From contig JAGYJX010000015.1 in assembly GCA_018401495.1 (NCBI GenBank), positions 248,001-312,000 on the forward strand: a DNA stretch of 64,000 nucleotides. The letters run 5' to 3'. Both the position numbers and the translations under genes were made by a program. Within the stretch, counting starts at the first letter, position 1. The number at the start of each line of letters is the position of its first letter. Below the pieces are notes generated by a model. It saw nothing but the letters and a program-made list of their open reading frames with translations, was not told the origin of the DNA and did no database searches. Source of the DNA: Rhodospirillaceae bacterium (lineage in GTDB: Bacteria > Pseudomonadota > Alphaproteobacteria > Thalassobaculales > Thalassobaculaceae). Shown here one piece after another: positions 56,876-64,000 of the stretch.

Positions 56876-58271
56876 ATGCCGATCAAATCCCGCTCCTTGG
56901 CCCTGGCCGTGCTGGCCGCCGGTTGGTTGTGCGGCACCTCGCTGGTGACCCCCGCCGCGGGCATGACCCTGGAGGAGGCGCTCGCGCTGACCTACCAGTC
57001 CAATCCGGCGCTGCTGGCTGAGCGTGCCCAGCTGCGGGCGATCGATGAGAACGTGGCGCAGGCTCGATCCGGATGGCGCCCGACCGTGAGTTCCAGCCTC
57101 AGCGTCGGCGCCGCCTACACGGAGAGCAAGACCAATGGGATCACCGCGGCGGACGGGGCGACCTACCCGCGCACCGGGCGGCTGAGCGTCAATCAGCCGC
57201 TCTACACGGGTGGCGCCGTCGGGGCCGCTGTGGCCGGGGCGGAGGCCGAAGTTCAGGCGCAGCGAGCCGCGCTGTTCAACAGCGAGCAGCAGACCCTGCT
57301 GCAGGCTGTTGTGCGCCTACGTGAACGTGCTGCGGGAGGAGGCGACGCTCGATCTGCAGGTCACCAACCTGTCGCGCTTGCAGAAGCAGCTCGAGGCAAC
57401 CCGCGACCGGTTCCGGGTTGGCGAGGTCACCCGCACCGACGTGGCGCAGGCGGAGTCGCGGGTCTCGCGCGCGCGATCGGACCGGACTCAGGCGGAAGGC
57501 AACCTGATCACCGCCCGTGTCGCCTTCGAGCGGATTGTCGGGCAGGTCCCGGACCGGGTCGAAAGCCCGGGCTTCCCGTCGGGCCTCCCGACCGGGCGCG
57601 ACGAGGCGGTTGATGTGGCGGTCAGGGAGAACTTCACCCTGGTCCGGGCGAAGTTCGACGAGTTGTCGGCCCGTCACGCCATCGACGAGGCCCAGGCCCG
57701 GCTGATGCCGAGGCTCAACGTCATCGGTCAGGCCCAGCAGACCTACGATTCGTCAGGCGGTGACAACGAGAACACGTCGATGGCCGCTGAACTGCAGTTG
57801 ACGATCCCGATCTACCAGGCGGGGGCCGAGTATTCGGAGATCCGCCAGACCAAGGAAACCGCGAACCGGGCGCGTCTGCTTGTCGACAACACCCGTCGCG
57901 AGGTCGTCGATTCGGCGGCGAGCGCGTTCGAGGCGTACCAGACGACGTTGGCGCGGATCGAGTCCCTGAAGTCCGAGGTGAAGTCGTCCGAAATCGCTCT
58001 CGAGGGCGTGCAGCAGGAGGCCACGGTCGGCGCCCGCACCGTTCTCGACGTCCTGGACGCCGAGCAGGAGTTGCTGGACGGGCAGGTGGAACTGGTTCAG
58101 GCGCAGCGCGACGCCACGGTCGCAAGCTATCAGTTGCTCCAGGCCCTCGGCCGACTGACCGCCCAGGATCTCGGTCTCCCGGTCGAGATCTACGACTATG
58201 ACTCGCACTACGTCGAGGTTTCCGACCGGCTCTGGGGTACCGAGCCACCGGGGCGGATGCCGGGCAATTGA
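56876..58271 (+). CDS. tolC: TolC family outer-membrane efflux protein, frameshifted near 57313
   Basis: The approximately 465-residue channel protein has a signal peptide ending near PAAG. MTLEEALALTYQSNPALLAERA is the first helix repeat, LFNSEQQTLLQAVVRAYVNVL is broken by two missing bases at about 57313, and RVGEVTRTDVAQAESRVSRA and VGARTVLDVLDAEQELLDGQ are the paired TolC repeats. It should serve type I secretion or RND efflux. ATG at 56876, 46 bp after pcm. Confidence 0.92.
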
Positions 58272-58368
58272 CATACCGGCTGACTACTTGCTGGCTCGAC
58301 AGTGGCTTGTCCGTTAATCTTCAGGTTCGATATCGACCGATCCGGACGAGTCGGCGGGGCTTTCGACG

Positions 58369-59025
58369 ATGAGTGACACCGCGCAAGAACCATCCATGGA
58401 GGAGATTCTGGCGTCCATACGCCGGATCATTTCCGAGGATGGCGATGAGCCGGAGGAGGAGGCAGCCGCTCCGGAGCCCGAGCCGGAGCCGGAGCCGGAA
58501 CCCGAGCCGGAACCGGAACCGGAGCCCGAACTCGAAGAAGAGGATGAGGAGGAGGACGAGGATGTCCTCGACCTCTCCGACATGGAAGACGAGGAGGAGG
58601 AGGAGGACGAGGAGGTCGAGCCGCTGTTCGATCAACAGCGCTTCAAGCTCGACGAACCCGCGCCCGAACCTGAGCCCCGTCGCTTCATCGAGCCGGAGCC
58701 GATGCCGGCCTACGCACCGGCGCCGGCCTACACACCGCCTCCGCCGCCACCGCCGCGCCCGGCCGCGCCCGAGGGGCTGGTGTCGCCGCCGCAGGCGCAG
58801 GAAACCGTGCATTCGTTTGCCGAGTTGCAGGCGAAGCTGAACGAGGACTACCAGGAGCTACCGCTCGGCAACGGCGCGGTGACGCTGGAGCGTCTGACCC
58901 GGGAACTGATGCGGCCGATGTTGAAGGACTGGCTGGACCAGCATCTTCCGTCGATGGTCGAGAGGCTGGTTCGCGAGGAGATCGAGCGGCTGGTCATGCT
59001 GTCGCAGCGCCGCGACCGCTGGTGA
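58369..59025 (+). CDS. popZ: PopZ-like polar organizing protein (DUF2497)
   Basis: The 218-residue protein has the N-terminal SMEEILASIRRIISED (residues 9-24) and C-terminal helical region (GNGAVTLERLTRELMRP, MLKDWLDQHLPSMVERLVRE) of PopZ/DUF2497. Between them lies a long acidic and proline-rich part with an EP repeat from about residue 36 to 55, an E/D run, and a PPPPPPP stretch near 125. In Caulobacter it forms a polar scaffold that anchors ParB. It is between tolC and valS, the usual place in alphaproteobacteria. Confidence 0.9.
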   Translation: MSDTAQEPSMEEILASIRRIISEDGDEPEEEAAAPEPEPEPEPEPEPEPEPEPELEEEDEEEDEDVLDLSDMEDEEEEEDEEVEPLFDQQRFKLDEPAPEPEPRRFIEPEPMPAYAPAPAYTPPPPPPPRPAAPEGLVSPPQAQETVHSFAELQAKLNEDYQELPLGNGAVTLERLTRELMRPMLKDWLDQHLPSMVERLVREEIERLVMLSQRRDRW

Positions 59026-59148
59026 TCGGGCGGTGATCCGGCTGTAGCCATTCCGGCCGTCATGCCCTAAACAGGCCCGCCGCCGCCCGCGGACTCGCTG
59101 GCGCGCGCGCCGGAGTTCCGGAAGCCGGACAATCAGGGACGTGGCGAC

Positions 59149-61814
59149 ATGCTGGAGAAGACCTATTCCCCCGCCGAAGTCGAGGCGAAGCTTTACGGCC
59201 GCTGGGAGAAGTCGGGCGCGTTCGCCTGCGACGTAGCTTCCAACGCCGCGCCCTACACCATCATGATGCCGCCGCCGAACGTCACCGGCAGCCTGCACAT
59301 GGGGCACGCGCTGACGTTCACGGTGCAGGACATCCTGGTCCGCTACAACCGAATGGTCGGCCGCGACGCGCTGTGGCAGCCCGGCACCGACCACGCCGGC
59401 ATCGCCACCCAGATGGTGGTCGAACGCAACCTTGCGGCCGAGGGCGTCAACCGGCGCGATCTCGGCCGCGACGCCTTCGTCGAGAAGGTCTGGGAGTGGA
59501 AGGCCGAGATCCGGCGGCACCATCGTCAACCAGCTGCGGCGCCTCGGGGCCAGCCCGGATTGGGCGCGCGAGCGCTTCACCATGGACGAGGGGCTGTCCG
59601 CGGCGGTGCGTCGGGTGTTCGTCCAACTCTACAAGGACGGGCTGATCTACCGCGACAAGCGGCTGGTGAACTGGGATCCGAAGTTCCAGACCGCAATATC
59701 CGACCTCGAGGTCGAGTCCAAGGAAGTCGACGGCAACCTCTGGCATTTCCGCTACCCGATCGAGGGCGACGAGGGGCGCCATATCGTCGTCGCCACCACC
59801 CGTCCGGAGACCATGCTGGGCGATACCGGCGTGGCCGTGCACCCGGAGGATGATCGCTACCAGGATCTGGTTGGCCGATACGCGGTCCTACCGCTGGTCG
59901 GGCGCCGGATCCCGATCGTCGCCGATTCCTACGCCGATCCCGAACAGGGCTCGGGCGCCGTGAAGATGACGCCGGCCCACGACTTCAACGATTTCGAGGT
60001 CGGCAAGCGCCAGAACCTCGAGATGATCAACATTCTCGATGCCCACGCCCGGCTCAACGACAACGTTCCCGAGGCCTACCGTGGTCTCGATCGGTTCGAG
60101 GCGCGCAAGCGTGTCGTCGCTGACCTGGAGGCGCTCGGCCTGCTCGAGAAGGTCGAGCCGCACCGTCACGCGGTGCCACACGGTGACCGCTCCGGGGTGC
60201 CGCTCGAGCCGTGGCTGACCGACCAGTGGTACGCCGACGCCGCCACGCTCGCCAAGGCCGGCGATCGAGGCGGTGGAGACCGGCCGGACCGTGTTCGTGC
60301 CGAAGAACTGGGAGAAGACCTACTTCGAGTGGATGCGCAACATCCAGCCCTGGTGCATCTCGCGCCAGCTCTGGTGGGGCCACCAGATCCCCGCCTGGTA
60401 CGGGCCGGACGGCACCGTGTTCGTCGAGGAGACCGAAGAGGCCGCCGTGGCCGCCGCCGCCGCGCATTATGGCGAGGCGGTCGCCCTCAAGCGCGACGAC
60501 GACGTGCTCGACACCTGGTTCTCGTCGGCGCTCTGGCCGTTCTCGACGCTGGGCTGGCCGCAGCAGACACCGGAACTGGCGCGGTACTATCCCGGCGACG
60601 TGCTGGTCACCGGCTTCGACATCATCTTCTTCTGGGTCGCCCGGATGATGATGATGGGGCTGCACTTCATGAAGGATGTGCCGTTCCGGACGGTCTACAT
60701 CCACGCCCTGGTGCGCGACGCCAAGGGCCAGAAGATGTCGAAATCGAAGAACAACGTGATCGATCCGCTCGACCTGATCGGCCGCTACGGCACCGACGCG
60801 CTGCGCTTCACGCTGGCCGCCATGGCCGCCCAGGGGCGCGACATCAAGCTGGCGGAAGGGCGGGTCGAGGGTTACCGGAACTTTGCTACCAAGATCTGGA
60901 ACGCCGCGCGCTTCTGCCAGATGAATGGCTGCACCGTCGATCCGGCCTTCGATCCGACGGCCTGCACCGAGACCGTCAACCGCTGGATCGTCGGCGAGGT
61001 CCGCAAGACCGGCGTGGCGGTTGCCGAGGCGATCGAGGCCTACAAGTTCAACGAGGCGGCCGCCGCCCTTTATCAGTTCTTCTGGGGCACGTTCTGCGAC
61101 TGGTACCTGGAGTTCACCAAGCCGATCCTGCAGGTGCCCGAGGGCAGTCCGGCGCACCCGGCGGCGGCCGAGACCCGGGCCGCGACCGCCTGGGCGCTCA
61201 ACCGGGCGCTGCACCTGCTGCACCCGGTGATGCCGTACATCACCGAGGAACTCTGGGCGAGCTTCGGCGAGGACGCCGATACCCTGCTGATCCGGCGGGC
61301 GTGGCCGGATCTACCGGCCCGCCTGGTCGACGCCGAGGTCGAGGCCGAGATGGGCTGGCTGATCCGCCTGGTCTCGGAGGTCCGGTCGGTCCGCAGCGAG
61401 ATGAACGTGCCGCCTTCGGCCCAGATCCCGCTGATCCTGACCGGTGCCAGTCCGGCCACCGCCGCCCGGCTCGAGCGTTACCGCGATCTGGTCCTGCGCA
61501 TGGCGCGGCTGTCCGAGGCCCGCACCGGCGCCGATGTTCCGGCCGGCGCGGTGCAGGGCGTGCTGGACGAGGCCACCTTCGTGCTGCCGATCGCCGACGT
61601 CATCGACGTGGCGCAGGAGCGCGCCCGCCTCGCCAAGGAGGTCGCCAAGGCCGAGGGCGAGATCGCCAAGATCGACAAGAAGCTGTCGAACGAGGCGTTC
61701 GTCGCCAAGGCGCCCGAGGAGGTCGTCGAGGAGAATCGCGAGCGCCGGGCCGAAGAAGCCGAGCGCCGCGACCGGCTGGCGGCCGCGCTCAAGCGTCTGG
61801 AGGCGGTTGCCTGA
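59149..61814 (+). CDS. valS: Valyl-tRNA synthetase, two frameshifts
   Basis: The approximately 887-residue class I synthetase charges tRNA-Val. [20 protein letters not shown] holds the HIGH-like motif, [10 protein letters not shown] follows, and the KMSKS motif is in [17 protein letters not shown] near residue 527. [19 protein letters not shown] is the editing region, and [20 protein letters not shown] the C-terminal coiled coil. One-base insertions at about 59512 and 60266 interrupt it. An essential gene broken twice supports assembly error. Confidence 0.95.
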
Positions 61815-61850
61815 CGGCGGAGGGGCCGTCGGCTGTCGATCGATAACGGT

Positions 61851-61868
61851 GCGGGCGAAACGGCCCGC
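61851..61868 (+). terminator. Hairpin after valS
   Basis: GCGGGC-GAAACG-GCCCGC is a perfect 6-bp stem with a 6-nt loop, 37 bp past the valS stop. There is no T run, so termination would need other factors or the structure may only stabilise the 3' end. Confidence 0.35.
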
Positions 61869-61935
61869 CGCGTTGCACCCTTGGACGACGGGCGGCTACA
61901 CTTGCCGTCAACGCGGAAACGTCGTCCATCGGGAA

Positions 61936-62037
61936 ATGGCAATTGACGCCTTCGACAGCACGCTGCCGAGCCGCCATGTCACCGTGGGCCCGGAGCGGGT
62001 GCCGCACCGCTCCTACGCACTCCGGCGGGGCCGCTGA
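61936..62037 (+). pseudogene. 5' remnant of dihydroxy-acid dehydratase gene
   Basis: The 33-codon frame starts MAIDAFDSTLPSRHVTVGPE and continues to PHRSYA, then ends in LRRGR. LPSRHV-TxGP-x-APHRSY is the N-terminus of the alphaproteobacterial IlvD type, where YYYAMGL would follow. Here the homology stops after HRSY. A truncated or deleted ilvD copy, or an unresolved assembly join, is likely. The full gene must lie elsewhere if the organism makes branched-chain amino acids. Confidence 0.5.
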
Positions 62038-62048
62038 AACCCACTGCT

Positions 62049-62261
62049 ATGCGGATATCTGAGCGCCGCAACGGCAGTTCGAGACGATCGGATCCGGCGC
62101 GTGGCGCCGGACCCGGATCCCAGGATGCCCGGGCGACCATCATCTCCCTGGCCCTCATCATCCTGTTCGTCCTGGCGGCCGTGCCGCTGCTGAGGGACGG
62201 GCGGGTGCTCGACAACCTCGGCGCCGGCTTTCGCAGCCTGGCAGGCGCCAGATCACCATAG
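62049..62261 (+). CDS. Small single-span membrane protein, unknown
   Basis: The 70-residue ORF has a basic, Ser/Arg-rich first half and one hydrophobic helix (ATIISLALIILFVLAAVPLL, residues 29-48). No clear Shine-Dalgarno precedes ATG 62049. It ends 7 bp before mlrC, in the same direction. I recognise no family. The hydrophobic stretch argues for a coding role, but only moderately. Confidence 0.4.
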   Translation: MRISERRNGSSRRSDPARGAGPGSQDARATIISLALIILFVLAAVPLLRDGRVLDNLGAGFRSLAGARSP

Positions 62262-62268
62262 GACGGCC

Positions 62269-63789
62269 ATGGCCCGGATCGCGATCGGCGGATTTCAGCA
62301 CGAGACCAACACCTTCGCGCCGACCAAGGCGGGCTACGAGGCGTTCGCCCGCGGCGGCGGCTGGCCGGCGCTGGTCAGCGGCCCGGCGCTGTTCGACGCG
62401 GTCGCGGGCATCAACCTGTCGATCGCCGGCTTCATCGAGGCGGCCCGCGCCGCCGGGCACGACCTGGTGCCGACCACCTGGGCGGCGGCGTCGCCATCGG
62501 CCGAAGTCACCGATGACGCCTTCGACAGGATCGTCGCGCTGATCATCGACGGGTTGCGGGCGGCGCTGGCGGACGGGCCGCTCGACGCCGTCTACCTGTG
62601 CCTGCACGGCGCCATGGTCACCGAGAGCCACGAGGACGGCGAGGGCGAGACCCTGCGCCGGGTGCGCGCGGTGATCGGGTCGGACATCCCGTTGGTGGCC
62701 TCCCTCGACCTGCACGGCAACATCACCCGCGCCTGCTTCGACGCGGCGACGATGATGGTGGCCTACAAGACCTATCCGCACATCGACATGGCCGACACCG
62801 GCAGGCGGACGGCGGCACTACTCGATAAGATTTTGGTTGAAGGAAAGCCTTTTAAATCATTCCGTCAGTTGGATTTCTTGATTCCCCTTTCCTGGCAGTG
62901 CACGATGATGGAGCCGTCGGGGCCGATCTACGACCGGCTGACGGCGCTGGAGACCGGCGGTGTCTGGAGCGCGTCCTATCTGCCGGGTTTCCCGGCCGCC
63001 GACATCGCCGACTGCGGGCCCACGGTCCTCGCCTACGGCACCACCCAGGCCGACGCCGACCGGGCGGCCGACGCGGTGTGCGCCGACGTCGCGGGCCTCG
63101 AGGCGGCGTTTGCCGGCAAGATTTACGATCCCGACGAAGCGGTCGCCGAGGCGCTGCGGCTGTCGGCCGGCGCCAGCCGTCCGGTGGTGATCGCCGATAC
63201 CCAGGACAACCCGGGGGCCGGCGGCAACAGCGACACCACCGGGATGCTGCGGGCCCTGGTAGCGGCCGGGGCCGAGCGCGCCGCCATCGGCCTGATGATC
63301 GACCCGGCGGCGGCCGAGGCGGCCCACGCCGCCGGCGTCGGCGCCAGCATCACCGTCCGGCTCGGGGGGCATTCCGGGATTCCGGGCGACGCGCCGTTCG
63401 AGGCAACTTTCGTGGTCGAGGCGCTGCACGACGGCAACACCACCGGCACCGGCCCGTTCTATCGGAACGCCCGGATGCGGCTCGGTCCGTCCGCCTGCCT
63501 TCGGATCGGCGGCGTGCGGATCGCGCTGGCCTCGCGCAAGGTGCAGATGGCGGATCAGGCGCTGTATCGCTTCGTCGGGATCGAGCCGACCGAGCAGGCG
63601 ATCCTCGTGAACAAGTCGTCTGTCCACTTCCGGGCCGACTTCACCCCGATCGCGCACGCCATCCTGGTCGCCGCGGCACCCGGGCCGATGGTCGCGGATC
63701 CGGCGAAGCTGCCGTGGAGCCGGCTGCGTCCGGGGGTGCGCCTGTCGCCCATGGGGCCGACCTGGAAGGGACGGGCAGGGGCGCTGTAG
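62269..63789 (+). CDS. mlrC: M81 family metallopeptidase (MlrC-like)
   Basis: The 506-residue protein has an N-terminal DUF1485/MlrC domain. It starts MARIAIGGFQHETNTFAP with the zinc His, has YLCLHGAMVTE near residue 110 and SLDLHGNITRACFDAATMMV, then YPHIDMADTGRR. The C-terminal DUF1485 domain includes TQDNPGAGGNSDTTGMLRAL and the closing SSVHFRADFTPIAH. MlrC of Sphingomonas degrades cleaved microcystin, but most homologues have unknown substrates. AGGA precedes the ATG. It is complete. Confidence 0.9.
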   Translation: MARIAIGGFQHETNTFAPTKAGYEAFARGGGWPALVSGPALFDAVAGINLSIAGFIEAARAAGHDLVPTTWAAASPSAEVTDDAFDRIVALIIDGLRAALADGPLDAVYLCLHGAMVTESHEDGEGETLRRVRAVIGSDIPLVASLDLHGNITRACFDAATMMVAYKTYPHIDMADTGRRTAALLDKILVEGKPFKSFRQLDFLIPLSWQCTMMEPSGPIYDRLTALETGGVWSASYLPGFPAADIADCGPTVLAYGTTQADADRAADAVCADVAGLEAAFAGKIYDPDEAVAEALRLSAGASRPVVIADTQDNPGAGGNSDTTGMLRALVAAGAERAAIGLMIDPAAAEAAHAAGVGASITVRLGGHSGIPGDAPFEATFVVEALHDGNTTGTGPFYRNARMRLGPSACLRIGGVRIALASRKVQMADQALYRFVGIEPTEQAILVNKSSVHFRADFTPIAHAILVAAAPGPMVADPAKLPWSRLRPGVRLSPMGPTWKGRAGAL

Positions 63790-63816
63790 CCAGAGCCCCG
63801 TTACGTCAGTCTGGCG

Positions 63817-64000
63817 TCAGTCTCGGCCTCGCAGCAGGCGGTCGTCGGGGGCGCCGCGGTTGGGTCGCCCCGGCCAGCGCGGCCGGTCGTCGTCGATCGT
63901 CAGCCAGGACGGTGCGTCGGCGGCGAAGCCGTGGCTGTCGGGCGCCAGGGCGCCCGGGTCATCGAGTCCGGCGAGCGCGACCTCGACCAGGTCCGGCCGG
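63817..64000 (-). CDS. C-terminal part of a GFA family protein, cut by the window end
   Basis: Sixty-one codons read on the minus strand: RPDLVEVALAGLDDPGALAP, then HGFAADAPSWLTIDDDRPRW. The pattern of VxxxGLDDP, a His followed by Trp, and a final WLTI-D-LP-like strand matches GFA-type (glutathione-dependent formaldehyde-activating-like) C-termini. The zinc Cys residues would lie beyond the window, so the assignment is tentative. Its stop is at 63817. Confidence 0.45.
   Translation of the reverse strand, partial: RPDLVEVALAGLDDPGALAPDSHGFAADAPSWLTIDDDRPRWPGRPNRGAPDDRLLRGRD

Noticed and set aside
58475-58545. Short tandem repeats in popZ as a CRISPR or satellite
   Set aside because: They are in-frame Glu-Pro codons inside a coding sequence; no spacers exist.

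Overview
The window is high-GC DNA from an alphaproteobacterium. It carries a popZ-type polar organiser next to pcm, tolC and valS, an NDUFS4-like complex I subunit, a general amino-acid (Aap) ABC transporter, form II CoxSLM-type genes and PHA/Rhizobium-like gene content. A Rhodospirillales-like lineage fits best, but the genus cannot be fixed from the sequence alone.

A dominant property of this copy is about 30 single- or double-base frameshifts in 64 kb. They interrupt conserved and essential genes (valS, ppa, cysK, aapP, motA), often in short homopolymers, and the two halves of each protein resume perfectly in another frame. I read these as sequencing or assembly indels, so the genes are annotated across the breaks and are probably intact in the organism.

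Layout. 1-1.8 kb: TRAP transporter dctP-dctQ (minus strand). 1.8-5 kb: a compact operon of a circularly permuted ATP-grasp protein, an alpha-E protein and a Bpt-type leucyl transferase. 5-7.3 kb: motA-motB stator. 7.5-10 kb: flavin reductase, threonine ammonia-lyase, an outer-membrane barrel. 10-15.2 kb: CoA-transferase, aldehyde dehydrogenase and penicillin-acylase operon, with a 23-bp tandem repeat upstream. 15.6-16.7 kb: inorganic pyrophosphatase and a CigR-like protein. 16.8-23.4 kb: coxS-coxL-coxM (form II, AYRGAGR) divergent from a GntR/FCD regulator, then coxG with glutathione-dependent formaldehyde dehydrogenase. 23.5-30.7 kb: a nine-gene Mrp/Mbh-like cation antiporter operon without a full MrpA. 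31-33.8 kb: a class IV aminotransferase and a TPP-riboswitch-controlled thiamine-precursor ABC transporter (thiX-thiY). 33.8-39 kb: histone-deacetylase-like protein, DUF192, O-methyltransferase, tRNA-Pro, NDUFS4, tRNA-Arg, a methyltransferase and a DMT permease. 39-44.2 kb: ABC-F ATPase, four-domain rhodanese, ModE-like regulator, cystathionine beta-lyase. 44.5-49.1 kb: aapJQMP behind a sigma-54 type promoter. 49.2-55.7 kb: a PRISE-type reductase, the cysK-sseA-GNAT operon, GNAT, alpha/beta hydrolase-OsmC fusion, SixA-like phosphatase. 55.7-64 kb: tRNA-Asn, tRNA-Cys, pcm, tolC, popZ, valS, an ilvD remnant, a small membrane protein, an MlrC-type M81 peptidase and the end of a GFA-like gene.

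Most of the window is housekeeping and transport. The parts most worth a second look are the ATP-grasp/alpha-E/Bpt operon, the twin operator-like sites between gntR and coxS, the Mbh-ordered antiporter with a degenerate third subunit, and the leader ORF that couples a TPP riboswitch to thiX.
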